DNA of 64,000 bases from Desmodesmus armatus (Eukaryota > Chlorophyta > Chlorophyceae > Sphaeropleales > Scenedesmaceae), in NCBI GenBank assembly GCA_007449985.2, contig VIIQ02000209.1, forward strand, positions 119,800 to 183,799. The letters are read 5' to 3'. This document shows positions 1-12,993 of the stretch, piece after piece (position 1 is the first letter of the stretch; every line of letters starts with the position of its first letter). The notes under the pieces are model-generated. The model had not been told where the DNA came from. It did not search any database and saw nothing but the letters and a program-made list of their open reading frames with translations. The position numbers were made by a program, and so were the translations under genes.

Positions 1-544
1 GCAGCTGCAGTCACAACATGCCCTGCATATGATAAGCGACAGCACCATGACTGTTGTTCAGAGTGTTTGACATAGTTGACACTGCCTGGCACTGCCATTT
101 CCCACGTGGCATGCCTGTTGATGACATCGAGCCTGACCTTGTGCAGTGCACCTCGTGCAGAACTCCGCAGTCTCTCTTTGCTTAGCACTGATGCGTCTTC
201 AGAACCAGATCCCGCTTAGCCTGCTGCATGCAGACTCGCCACCGTTACTGCTTTTGTCTGAGACGTGAAGCGAGCACTGGGATCACCAGACGGTCACCCT
301 GTGTGCACCAGACAGTCCACACTGCATTTACATAGTAACATGGCACCAAGCCAACACGTGAACACCCAGCTGTCATTCAGTCTTGGCTGACACAACGCAG
401 ATGCGCTATGCTTGCATGCAACGTCAACCTGACAACACAGCACAATGCCACATGTTGAACAAACCAGCCCGGATGATTGGTATGTACCAGCAGACACTCC
501 CTTCAGTGCCTGTCCAGCTCCCAAACAGCCTCAAACCACCACAC
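1..544. other. Intergenic, no gene seen
   Basis: I see no gene here. The short open frames on both strands are rich in Cys, His and Thr and lack domain-like composition or splice-supported continuity. Confidence 0.5.
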
Positions 545-960
545 ACAATCTCACAAACCACAAACATGTATGGTGCAACACACACAACCCTGCATCCCTG
601 CGCACGGCAACCTGTGCACTTATTGTCATGCAAGCAAGCCCCAGGATGTCACTTGTACACACCCTCAGCACAAGATTTGCAGCTCCTTTGGACATGCATC
701 CGCCGCTGACGACGGTCAGTAGGGCCAAACATGCTGCCAGGCAAATCCTCAGACCTCACAACACCTCCCTACACAATCTGACACGCCACACATGCATGTT
801 GCACCACACAAAACCCCAATTCTCTGCGCACGGCAACCCTACAGGTTATGTTTTTTTATTTTTTTTCTTGGGGTTTTTTGTGCACTTGTGTTTGTGCAAG
901 CAAGCCCCAGGATGTGACCTGCACACACCCTCAAGAAGGTCTGCAGCTCCTTTGGCCTTG
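545..960. repeat. Diverged tandem duplication (two ~190-bp copies)
   Basis: About 545-707 and 772-960 align along their length. Both have an ACACAATCT..CCACA.. start, then CTGCGCACGGCAACC, then GCAAGCAAGCCCCAGGATGT followed by ACACACCCTCA and GCAGCTCCTTTGG. The second copy carries a T-rich insertion near 850-880. Its 3' end is the first unit of the 72-bp minisatellite that follows, so the minisatellite probably grew from this duplication. Confidence 0.65.
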
Positions 961-1560
961 CTGCTAGGCACAAACAGGCCCTACTAGGACCTGCACACAC
1001 CCTCAAGAAGGTCTGCAGCTCCTTTGGCCTTGCTGCTAGGCACAAACAGGCCCTACTAGGACCTGCACACACCCTCAAGAAGGTCTGCAGCTCCTTTGGC
1101 CTTGCTGCTAGGCACAAACAGGCCCTACTAGGACCTGCACACACCCTCAAGAAGGTATGCAGCTCCTTTGGCCTTGCTGCTAGGCACAAACAGGCCCTAC
1201 TAGGACCTGCACACACCCTCAAGAAGGTATGCAGCTCCTTTGGCCTTGCTGCTAGGCACAAACAGGCCCTACTAGGACCTGCACACACCCTCAAGAAGGT
1301 ATGCAGCTCCTTTGGCCTTGCTGCTAGGCACAAACAAGCCCTACTAGGACCTGCACACACCCTCAAGAAGGTATGCAGCTCCTTTGGCCTTGCTGCTAGG
1401 CACAAACAGGCCCTACTAGGACCTGCACACACCCTCAAGAAGGTCTGCAGCTCCTTTGGCCTTGCTGCTAGGCACAAACAGGCCCTACCAGGACCTGCAC
1501 ACACCCTCAAGAAGGTATGCAGCTCCTTTGGCCTTGCTGCTAGGCACAAACAGGCCCTAG
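919..1560. repeat. 72-bp minisatellite, about 9 copies
   Basis: The start CTGCACACACCCTCAAGAAG recurs at 919, 991, 1063, 1135, 1207, 1279, 1351, 1423 and 1495, an exact period of 72. Copies differ at few sites (for example GGTCTGCAG versus GGTATGCAG). Because 72 is a multiple of three, the minus strand stays open through the whole array (24-residue unit). That is expected from the period and is not by itself evidence of coding. Confidence 0.95.
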
Positions 1561-2295
1561 GGTAAACATGGGGCTGTTTAGTGCTAACTTAGCACTTGAA
1601 GTGCACTCTCGGGAGCCACCCAGCCGCTCTCGCGAGCCACCCAGGCTGGGGAGACAACGGGCGGCGATAGATGTATCCAGATCAAACCCAGCCAACTCGC
1701 CATCTCCACCAAACCACCTGATCCAAAAGATGCTCTGCTCCCCTGCGCCTGATCAACAAGCCACCAAAACATGTGCAGCAGAAACCGGCATGACACGCAC
1801 AGTGTGCACACTCCACAACCTGCAACAGCTGCCACGAAGAGCTCCTGAGCTTCATACTTTCAAGTGACATGCATTGCACAAACAGTGTGACTGCAGCCAT
1901 GAAAAGCATCCAAGAGACCAAACGCCCTTCTTCAAGATACAGCAAGCCACCTTGACATGCGTGACGCACACATGGCGCCTTGCAAGAGCAGACCCACCAT
2001 CTGCACATAACACCTCTCTCGTTCCACGCCTGCAGGGATGGCTTGATCGCTGTGCCACACACCCACTGCCATACAAGCGCTGACTCATGCGATGAATGCA
2101 TGATTATGTAATCACGGTCTTCATCCTTACGCCGTCAGCACATTCCACACCACACCCATCACCACCCCCACCACTACTGCCGCACCGAATCACTTTTATT
2201 TCCATCATGGGGCCCGTCCGCTTTCAGTAGGACCAAACATGCTGCCACTCAAACCCCTTAGACCTCAGGACAGGACCCAAGGGCCTTCCTTCGTG
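1561..2295. other. Intergenic, no gene seen
   Basis: No convincing coding exon. Bases 2228-2268 repeat 716-757 with few changes (CAGTAGGACCAAACATGCTGCCA and a following AGACCTCA), a short dispersed repeat of this left arm. Confidence 0.45.
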
Positions 2296-2640
2296 GCCAG
2301 CACCGCCACAGTAGGTGGGGATCAACCAGGGTTTAGGTCCCAAAACCCAAACCCTAACCCCTAGTACCGCCACAGTAGGTGGGGTTCAACCAGGGTTTGG
2401 GTCCCAAACCCCAAACCCTAACCCCTAGCACCGCCACAGTAGGTGGGGTTCAACCGTCAAAAAGATCACAGAGTGACTGAGACACCAGCCAGGGACTTCC
2501 ACAACAACGGAAGCGGCCTCTCACACATATGCCCCCACATCTTGCTCTAATGCCAGCACTGTCACAGTAAGTGAGGTTCAGTGACTGAGACACCAGCTAG
2601 ATACTTCCACAACAACGCCGTTGTTGCTTCCAAGAAGCAG
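2296..2640. repeat. Degenerate minisatellite with telomere-like blocks
   Basis: A unit of about 64 bp, CACCGCCACAGTAGGTGGGG plus a TTCAACC and AGGGTTTGGG block ending in ACCCTAACCCCTAG, occurs near 2300, 2363 and 2429, with a weaker copy near 2553. A second pair, GTGACTGAGACACCAGC with ACTTCCACAACAACG, lies at about 2473 and 2581. AAACCCTAACCC resembles the plant-type telomere motif CCCTAAA. There is no uniform array, so this is interstitial and degenerate and not a chromosome end. Confidence 0.7.
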
Positions 2641-3254
2641 CCTCACCCACACACATGATGCCCTCACACCTTTGCCCAAATGCAAACCCCCAGGCTCCAT
2701 CAAGGTGCGCTCAGAGTCTCTCTCTTGCTCTGCATCCACCACTCTGACCCTCCCCCGTGTTCCTTCAGTGCAGAAGAATGCACAGTGTGATGATCAGGCC
2801 CTGTATGGTTGGCAACCCCATGCCTGAGCAACCCACAACTCCTGCCACAGGTTTGATGCCACGTGGCATCATACGTGCATCATACGTACACAGAGTTCAA
2901 AGGGCAGTGCAGCTGCTGCCATTGGGTTGGATGGTATAAATACCATCAAAGTGCTTCACTTCAAGCAGGCATCCCCAACAGTCAGGCTGCTCTTGCAGCA
3001 ACTTGCGGCCTTCAAGTATTCAATCTTTATGTACCATCTTCAAGTCTGACTGCCTTATGCGCCGCAAGACACTGCCGCAGCTCGCACCCTGGGAACCAAC
3101 ATGCTGCTTACACCACCACACCATACTGACGAACACAGGTGGTTACCCATAAGGGGATACCATGCCCTGCACCGCACTGACACCTCCCTTGCATGCGTCT
3201 GGGGCAGTTGAACTGAACCCAGGGTGGACCCCTGGATGGAACCCAACCATGCAA
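2641..3254. other. Intergenic, no gene seen
   Basis: Only short overlapping open frames without recognisable composition. Nothing supported. Confidence 0.4.
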
Positions 3255-3335
3255 GATGCCGTGGGGTTCAAGGGTTTTAGGTTTGGGGTTAGGGGAACCC
3301 TAACCCTAACTCAAACCCTAAGATACCGTTGAAGG
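3255..3335. repeat. Interstitial telomere-like inverted block
   Basis: GGGTTTTAGGTTTGGGGTTAGGGG is followed at once by AACCCTAACCCTAACTCAAACCCTAAG, so G-rich and C-rich telomere-like motifs face each other and can fold on themselves. This is the second such block within 1 kb. It may be a relic of a fusion or of repair with telomeric sequence, or a degenerate satellite. Confidence 0.55.
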
Positions 3336-4376
3336 AACATGGCATACGTACTGACAAGAACCAGGGTTGAACCCTACACGCAACACTGGTTGCTGGCCCC
3401 AGCGCAAAATAACAAGCTGGTTAACGTCATTCAACAGCACTGACGTGGTAGTACTGCAGTGCTGTAGCCACTCTGTGCGGTACAATGCACAGTACACCTC
3501 CATACATTTCTGGCATACATGCAGCATGCAGATATGCCGTTGGTCCCACAAACCGCCTCCCTGCAGTATTATTTTTGGCGAGGGGGAGGGTGCGAAACCC
3601 CACTGGGGGTACGGTCAAGCCAAGCCCGCCGGGAGTGCAGTCACGCAAAGCCCACTGAGACGACCCCAGTGAACCAACACATCAAGTGTAACCAAAGGGG
3701 ACACTTGAAAGAAACTGCGCAACAACATGACGCCCCCTGTGCAATGCTGTGCTGCACTGCACGCTGCTCAAACGCTGCAAAGCCCAGACACCCACTGCTG
3801 CACTTCTTTACGGAATCACAGGTACCCCATTCAGGCATGCAGTCCAACCCACATGGACCGCAAAGTGTGTACAAGGCCGCAGCAGGCAGCCACTACCTGC
3901 GGAAGCAACTGTCCTTTAGATCCTGCAACAAGAGGCTACTAGCTGGGGCCAGATTCATCGCATGGGTGCTGTGGCATGGCTGGGCTGTAAACTCGGTGTA
4001 AGGCTAGACCTCGGGCTCCCGGCAGCTGCAGCTGTTGTGTGTGTGGCCAGCCGGTGGCGGTCCGCCCCCCTTATCCTTACCACAAAACACCACCCCAAAA
4101 CCATTGTGCAGTCCAACCAGCAGCAGCAACCACAGCACCCATATGTGCCTTCAGCTCAGCAGGCTATTGAACACAGGTTAGGACACACACCCCACTTCCA
4201 TCAATGTCAGGACCTGGCATGTGTTGGCACATGGGGATATCTCATGGACACCCCCTGGCTCTCAATGCACTAGGGGTTCACGCCACTGGGGACTAGAGTA
4301 CTCGAGGCGAACCAGCTGGCCAGCTCAAAAGCATCATCACACAGTCACACAACAATCACACTTGTCGTTTATTTGC
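3336..4376. other. Intergenic / 3' flank of the secreted-protein gene
   Basis: No gene supported on either strand. It lies downstream of the minus-strand gene that ends at 4377. I found no clear TGTAA polyadenylation motif close to that stop. Confidence 0.4.
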
Positions 4377-4710
4377 CTACCAGGGGAGGCTGCCAGCTAG
4401 CGCTGTTGCCCATGCTGCCTGCTTCCTTGTGACTGGAGCAATCACACGCACAGCAGCAGCAGCAACAGCAGCATCACCAGCGGAATTAGCTGGCTCTGTA
4501 GGGATGGGGTTGGCATTGGCAGCGACGGCCGCTGCTGTTGCTGCTGCTTCGTCTGCTGCTGTTGCGCCCTCACCTTCGGCTCTGACAACAGCAGGATCGA
4601 CAATATCAGCAGCAGGTGTCACCCGGGTGACACCCAGGAAGGGCCTGGGCAGCACCCCTGCTGCTGCTGTCTCGGCTGCAGGCCCTGCCTCTGTCACAAT
4701 AGACTCAGGC

Positions 4711-4763
<53 letters not shown>

Positions 4764-5015
4764 TGGATCAGCAACTGTTGCGGTAACCTCTGTTGCTGCT
4801 GTGTCCAGGGGGATTGCGTCCACCAGTGTCGCAGTATCAGTTGGCGTTGCTGCTCCTGCTGCTGCCACTGTTTGTGCTAAGGCCAGTGCTGGAGGGGCAA
4901 CGTAGTCAAATTCTTGAGGGAGCCTTTCTGGGCAGCAGCTGCAGACCGATGCAAGCTCTTCCTCTTTGGAGCCAATCTTGATCAAGTCAGGCTGCGGGCA
5001 TAAGGATGGACAGGT

Positions 5016-5108
<93 letters not shown>

Positions 5109-8100
5109 TGGCATCTTGCCTTTACGCCTCCCACATTCACACGCGAAAGCCCCAGCTCTTGCTTGTACGCCCCCACCCTGACTCAGATTGATTCGGACAA
5201 TCAAGCACATCTGCTCCCGCATCCAAACCATTTGCCTTTGCTCCTACGCCCAACACCCCACATTGCCAACCCCTCCATGTGTCCCCCCCCCCCAGCATTT
5301 CGCATCCATCCACATCCCTCACCTGGCATGGCATGCCCCCCCCCCCTCCTCCCCTTGTCCTACCCCACAGCCTGCTGGAATGTCTCCACTTCCATGGTGG
5401 CAGGGTTATAATGTTACTATATTCCATCCTGGGTTGCCCAGTTCGGCACGACCTCCCGCCTCGACCCCCCCCCCCACTCTACAAACATGAAACACCCTCA
5501 CCTGGCATGGTTGCGTCCTAACTCCAAACTCGTACCCCACAGCCTGAGTCGGCTGCTTTTGGTTGGGGTACCACAGGCTCATCAAGTGGGCTGCCCTCAA
5601 TCCGCACAACAGCTACTCCGTTTGCTCTTCTGCATCCTTCCCCTGCCCCTCCTCGTGCGCGCGCACCCCCCCCCCTTCCCGCGCACTTGCAAGCCCCCCC
5701 CCCCCCCCCACACACACACACCTGGCATGGTTGTGTCCTGACCCCAAACTCGTACCCCACAGCCTGAGTGGGCTGCTTTTGGTTGGGGTACCACAGGCTC
5801 ATCTTGAAGATACTGGTGGCCACTGCATCGTTCAGGTTCTTCTGACCGTCAGCCCCGGTGGTGGGGGGGCAGTGGGTCTTGGGGGCCAGGCCGGCTCTGC
5901 AGAGGCAAAGCAGGGGCAAAAGACACAATTGTGAGGACAGGGATAATGTAGCCACTGCATTGTTCAGGTTCTTCTGACCGTCAGCCCCGGTGGTGGTGGG
6001 GGGGGGGGGCAGAGGTTCTTGGGGGTCAGGCCGGCTCTGCAGAGGCAGGGCAAAAGACACAATTGTGAGCCTGTGACAGGGATAATGTTGACAGGTGGGC
6101 AAGTGGGATGGGGTCTTCTGGCCGAAAGCGCCAGTGGTTGGGGGGCAGAGGTTCTTGGGGGTCGGGCCGTTCCTGCAGAGGCAGGGCAAAAGACACAATT
6201 CTGAGGACAGGGATAATGTTGACAGGTGGGCAAGTGGGATGGGGTCTTCTGACCGTCAGCCCCGGTGGTTGGGGGGCACAGGGTCTTGGGGGTCAGGCCA
6301 TCTCTGCACAGGCAGGGCAGGGACACATGACCCTGATGTGAGGACAGGGATGATGTTCTAGACCCCTCGTGCAACTTGTGCCCCCAGGGGCACAGGGTCT
6401 TGGGGGTCAGGCCGGCTCTGCAGAGGCAAGGCAGGGGCATGAGATACGATGTTTTAGACCCCTAGTGCGTCTTCAAGACGTGCACCCAGGGGCACAGCGG
6501 GGTCGTAGTAACTGCGCCGTTCTCCCCTGGCACTGCCCTGGCACTCCACATCTTCTCTCTTTCTCTCTGATGTTTTCAAGTGGGCAAGTGGGATGAGGAC
6601 AGGCAGGCAGGGGCTGTGGGCAACAGGGGGGGGGCATTGGCTGGCCACACGTACAGACCCCCGGGCTTCTCACCTGTTGCAGAGGTCGGTGATGATCTGG
6701 AAGGGGACCCACTGGCTCGTGCCGTTGGTGCAGGTGTCTCCTGCAGGCTCTCCCCCCCTTCAAACCCTCCCCCCCCCCCCCCCCCCCTCCGAACCTCCCC
6801 CCGGGAGGGCCCTCCCCGCCCCCCCCCCCCCCCCAACAAGGTTTCTCACCTGTTGCAGAGGTTGGCATTAGCAATGATCTGGAAGGGCACCACTGGCTCG
6901 TGCCGTTGATGCAGGTGTCTCCTGCAGGCTTTCCCCTTCCCCCCCTCCCCAATTTCCTCCCCTTGCCCCCCCCCCTTCTCACCTGTTGCAGAGGTTGGCA
7001 TTAGTGATGATCTGGATGGGGACCCACTGGCTCGTGCAGTTGGTGCAGATGCATCCTGCAGTCTTCCCCCCCCCCCCCCCCCCACACACACACACTTCTC
7101 CTCCCCCCCCCCCTTCCCCCCAAGGGTACACACCTGTTGCAGAGGTTGGCATTGGTGATGATCTGGAAGGGCATCCACTGGCTCGTGCCGTTGGTGCAGG
7201 TGTCACCCGCAGGCCTCACACAAGTACCAATGGGGTTGAAGGGAGCTTCTGTCGCCATTGCAGCATTGACAACGTCTGCGGGGGTGCTTGTTGTGAGGGC
7301 GGTGAGGTAGGCTAGGGTGTCGGCACGGGCAGCAAACTCTGCATCGGCTGGTAGGAAGCACACCCGGGTTGCAGTGCGGGGGGCGTTGCCGGCACTGTCA
7401 AACTGCAGGGGCAGCACGCAAACAGAAAGTGTGGTCGTGTGTGTGTGGGGGGGGGGTGAGGGATGAAACGGTGCTGCATGGTGTGGCAGTCACAACGTTA
7501 GAAAGTTGTGCTTATTGTGAGGGCGTTCAGGTAGGCTAGGGTGTCGGCACGGGCAGCAAACTCTGCGTCGGCTGGTAGGAAGCACATCTGGGTTGCAGTG
7601 CGGGGGGCGTTGCCGTTGCTGTCAAACTGCAGGGCAGCACGCAAACAGGAAATCCCAGGAAGTACGGGTCTTGTTTGTGTACTACTGCAAACAACCTGAC
7701 ACACAGGCTGCTCATGTGGGTGTCGGGGGGTGGAGAGGGAAGAGGTGGCGGGGGGGGGGGGGGGGGGGGGGGGGGTGGAGGGGAGGGGAAGGAAGGGTGG
7801 TGGTGGTGCTGCAGGGATACTGCGGTGCTATTTGCATAATTCTGCAGGGCAGCTCGCAAGGAGCAGTGTGCTGGTGTGTCGGAGGGGGGGGGGGGGGGCA
7901 GTGACGGCCTGGTGCATGCTTGCCTGTAGATTTGTGCGACGCGCATGGCATGCACATGTAGCACTGTTCCATGCCTGTGCATGTAACAACACTAACGGCA
8001 CCAGCACCACCAGCAGCAGCAGCAATGGTCCCCTGCACCCCCTGCCACGGCTGCGACCCATTTCAGCCTCTCTGCACCACAGTGCTTCTAGCGTGAATGT

Positions 8101-8285
8101 ACACAATCACCATCCCCGCCCCTGCACCCCCCCCCCATGCACACATCCCCCCCCCCCCCCCCCCCCCGGGATGCAGCCCCCCCCCCCCCCCCCATGTCCC
8201 TGTCCCCGTCTCTCACCTGACAGATGCGTGTATCAGACCCGCTGGTGACGGTCCGCAGCTGCCTGGCCCAGTCAGGGTCATACCT

Positions 8286-8333
<48 letters not shown>

Positions 8334-10120
8334 GCAGCAGCGGCGGCGGCGGTGGCAGCATGTTGGAATGCAGGCGCAAGGACCTACTGACCACTATATC
8401 GGAATCACCGCTGTGCAGCCTGCATGCGGACAACCCTTGCCGTGTAGTCACTTTGAGTGACAAAGGATAGTCTTACTTGGACTACCAACCGGCATAATCT
8501 AGCCGGTCGTTGACCTGGGCCTATGCACACCAAAGTACGGCAAGCCCGTCGAGCCCTGCCATGACTGCAGGAAGGCATTCAATCCACTGGTGACGGGGCA
8601 CCGCATTCCTCTTCGGCAATCAGCAAGCATGTGTCACCATCAGCACCAACACACAGTACCCCTCAGCACAACCACCAAGCTCACATGTGTCACCATCAGC
8701 ACCAACACACAGTACCCCTCAGCACAAGCACCTCTTATGTGTGTGCAGTGTGCCCCCCCCCCCTCCCCCCGGCAGGCAACATGTTGACCATGTTGGAAGG
8801 TGGCCCCCCTTGCAAACTTACCTGGATGGTGTTGCGTCCAGGCAGCCAATGCTGAAGCAGGCAGTGGAGTGGGCAGCCAACAGGTTGACCATGTCTGAGG
8901 GCGGCACGCAGCAGCAGGAGGCAGCAGCAGGAGGCAGCAGCATGAGGCAGCCGCAGCAGCAGCAGCAGGAGGAGTGACCCAGGAGACCTGGCACCGTCTG
9001 GCAGTACATGCATGCATTTCTCACAGCAGCCATCATGGCTGATGGCATTATGCCGGAGTCCGTGGGGGACCAAACACCTGACAGCATGGGAGTCCTGACG
9101 ACAACTTGTAAAGGTTGCAGTGTGAGCTACATTGCAGCATCTGGCCCTTCAAGTCATCACAGTCATGCTGGGCCAACAAAACTAGTGCCTGCAGCCAAGG
9201 ACCTACCAAAGTTGGTCACGCCATTTGCCCAGAAGTATGCCACCTGCATACAGCATAAGGCAGCAGGGTTGGTTACTAACCACCGGATACGGACGGTCCG
9301 TATCGAGCACATGCGTAGCACGGTGTTTGGAACCACCATTGATCCTGACATCAACAGCAGCAGCAGCTGTAATGTGCGGTCGGCCTGTAGCTGATTGAGG
9401 GAACAGACCACTTCCTGCCAGGAAGCTGCGGCAGCACACAACCCCACTTTTTAACAATGAGTAGTTCCTCCCTGCCCCGCCCCGCTCCACCCCACTCACG
9501 TTGGCATGCAGTGGCTCAGTGGGGTCAGGCAGCCGCCCTGGTCCATCATCAATAAGGCAAGCACCACTCATCCCACTTGTCATATCGTAGTACTTCAAGT
9601 AGGAAGCTTTCTCCCCCCCCCCAAAAAAACCCACATACCCCCCCCCTCCCCCGCATGCACCCCCTCCCCCCCCCCCCCCCAAACCCCCACTCACATTTGC
9701 ATGCAGTGGCTCTGTGGGGTCAGGCAGCCGCCCTGGTCCATCCACCCCTGAGGCATCGGTGCGCCCAGGCCTAAACTCAATGTGGGGACCCTGACACCTG
9801 GCGTTGGCAAGCATGCCAGCATACCTGGCGGAGGGGGGGTGATGATGCAGGGGTACATACAGCAGTTTGATCAGCAGCAATAGCAGCAGCAGCAGCAGAT
9901 GTGGGGACCCTGACACCTGGCGTTGGCAAGCATGCCAGCATACCTGGGGGGGGGGGTGATGATGCAGGGGTACATACAGCAGTTTGATCAGCAGCAATAG
10001 CAGCAGCAGCAGCAGCAGACTCTGCCACGGTGGGCCCCTGGCACCTGGAGTGGCAAGCATGCCAGCATACCTGGGGGAGGGGGGGGGGGCAGGTACAGCA
10101 TGGGCACATACAGTGATTTT

Positions 10121-10152
<32 letters not shown>

Positions 10153-12396
10153 TCGCAGCAGAAGCAGAAGCAGCTTGACTTGCTGTGGGCCAATCCCCTC
10201 CCTCCACACTGTATGCAGGAGGACAAATATCTGGGTAATTGACTCATGCCTCGCAGGCAGGCGTGAATCCCCAACATCACCCCCCCCCCACCACCACCAC
10301 CACCCCGGCATCGTACCAACGCTGCACTGTCTGTCCTCCCACTCTCCCCCACTCACATCATAAGGAGGGTGGAAACGGTTGGACACGCATGAGAACACAT
10401 GCCAAGGGCAAAAACACACGCCTTGTATGAAGGCCCCAACCCCATGTCAGATACAATTCCTAGCCTGACTGTCTCTTTTGCAACACCCAAACACCCCCCC
10501 CCCCCCCCCCGCGCATCATGCCATCTCTGCCCTGCCTGCCTCCCAGTCTCCCCCCACTCACATCATGACGTCGGCAAAGGTGGCAGAGGGCAGCCCTTGG
10601 GTGCGTGCCTCTAGGGTAACCTGATACAGCACAGCCTGCAAGGAGTAAATTGGCGGGGGGGGGGGGGGGGAGGGAGGGGGGACAGGTGTGGGTGTGGGAG
10701 TGAGGAAGGGAGGCAAGGGAAGTCAATGGGCCTCTTATGCAAGGCCGGTTGCATTCGTGAGTGGCTGGGACAGTGCATGCTTCTGGGGCCATGCCCTTGG
10801 GTGCGTGCCTCAATGGTCACCTGATACAATACGGCCTGCAAGGGGTTGACAAGCAAGATAACAAATAATAAAATTCAATTAAACAACTGATCTTCATACT
10901 CACAACATGAGGCGTGCTGCTGGTAAGAAGTCCTGCTATCAGTTGGGATTGCAGCGTGTGGTTGGCCAAGCCCTGGGGTGCAGCTGTTGCTAGAAGCTGT
11001 GTATGTAGGCATGTAACTATGCAAAACACACCCACACCAGGCACCACCACCACCAGCACTGGTCCAGCTCACCATTGTCATTCCAAAGCCGCTGTTTTCA
11101 AAGCGGATGTTGACATCGTCCAAAGGCTGCGCCCAGTCAACCGCCTTCTTGTACCTGCACACAGACCAAGGGGGGGGGCACATCAACCAGGTGGGCTGGG
11201 GGGTGAGGGGGGGGGTGCGCGTGGGAGGGAGGGGGGGGAGACGGTGGGGAGCAGGAGTGGGTGTAGGACTGTTTGATCCTGGCACGGGGCGCATGGGGGG
11301 GGGGGGGGAGGGCTTGTCCAAAGGCTGCGCCCAGTCAACCGCCTTCTTCTACCAGCACACAGACAGAGGGGGCGGGGCCCATCAACCAGGTGGGCGGGCG
11401 CGTGGGTGTGGGGGCCGGAAGGGGGGGGGGCAAGCAGGAGTGGGTGTAGGACTGTTTGATCCTGGCACGGGGCGCATGGGGGGGGGGGGGGAGGGCTTGT
11501 CCAAAGGCTGCGCCCAGTCAACCGCCTTCTTCTACCAGCACACAGACAGAGGGGGCGGGGCCCATCAACCAGGTGGGCGGGCGCGTGGATGCGGGGGCGG
11601 GATGCGGGGGCACGGGGGGGGGGGGGGGGGAAGAGGAGTGGTTGTAGGCCTGTTTGATCCTGGCACGGCGCGCGGGGGGGGGGGGGGGGGGGGGTTGATT
11701 TCGTCCACAGGCTGCGCCCAATCCACCGCCTTCTTGTACCTGCACACAGACAGTGAGGCCACACATCAAGCAGATGGGCTGGAGGGTGGGGGGGGCGCTG
11801 GGAGTGGGGAGAAGGGGGGGGGGGGAGGTGGGGGGAAGGGGGGGGGGGAGGGCAGGTAAAGAGGCCGCACATCAAGCAGATGGGCTGGCTGGCGTGCAGG
11901 TAGACGTGGGGAGGGGGGCCAGGCAGGAGGGCAGGCAGGCGGTAGATCAAGCAGGCGGCCCTCAACTGCTCTCCAGTGCTGCAAACACAGTCTCGTTCAT
12001 TCACGCTCCCACCAAGTTGAAGCGACGGTCCACTCCCATCCAGCAGCCGGGTTCCCCAGGCATGCCCCCAATGCATGCACTGTCACAGCCACTGACACGT
12101 TCAAAAGGGCCCTAGGACGGGACCCTTCTCCTCTCCCCCCTCTCTCACAAACCTGCTCTTGCCCCCCCCCCCCACAAAGAAAACAGTCACACACACCTGC
12201 TCTCCAGTGCTGCAAACACGTTCTCATTCATCCACGCTCCAGTGACCAGGTTAAACCGGCGGTCAACACCATTCCAGCAGCCGGGTCCCCTCAGGCATGG
12301 CCCCACCTCCTTCCTCAGGGAGCCGTTGCAGCCAAAGCGGGGCCGACCGGTGTCACCCTCACTCCCGGTGTTGCCAACGTCAAAGGTGCCGCAGCT

Positions 12397-12438
<42 letters not shown>

Positions 12439-12910
12439 GCAGCAGCAACAGGCGCAGACAGCAGGTGAGGGGTACAGTCATTGCTTAGTGTTGAGCGATT
12501 TCACAGGGGAGCCGGAGAGTATGGCGGCAGCTGCAGCAGCAGGCACAGACCGTATGTTGTTGGACCGTGAGAGGTCGCAGTTTGTGCATGCTACGCAGCC
12601 AAGGTTGTCAGAGGGCATGGCCTCATGCCTTGCATTGCACCGCTGTGGTGAGAGCTTGCATACGATCTGCTGCTGGGTCATCTGGAGTGCTGAGATTCTT
12701 ATCAGTCAAGCATACCTTCTCAGACGTGTGCTGACGACCCACAGGCAAAGCAGCTGTTGTGTGGCGCATGCTCATGTACAAGTTCAGCCATTTGGATCGC
12801 AATGAAAGATGAGTATTCAGATTAGTGATCAAAGCTCTCGGGTCACTCACTCATGGAAGGGCATGCGGATCTGATGGCGCAGGATGCCGAAGAAGCATGG
12901 CAGCAACGGG

Positions 12911-12993
<83 letters not shown>

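Noticed and set aside
839..1549. Minus-strand gene of 236 codons
   Set aside because: The whole frame is the 72-bp minisatellite; periodicity alone keeps it open.
919..1560. CRISPR array
   Set aside because: Contiguous tandem units with no unique spacers, in a eukaryotic genome.
2296..3335. True chromosome end
   Set aside because: Telomere-like motifs are short, degenerate, in both orientations and flanked by ordinary sequence on both sides.
4429..4905. Plus-strand poly-Ala open frame of 158 codons
   Set aside because: Shadow of the minus-strand Ala-rich terminal exon; (GCT)n runs are open on both strands.
10119..10352. Poly-Cys and poly-Ser frames over CAG runs
   Set aside because: CAG/CTG runs give Gln, Ser, Ala, Leu or Cys frames on both strands; not evidence of a gene.
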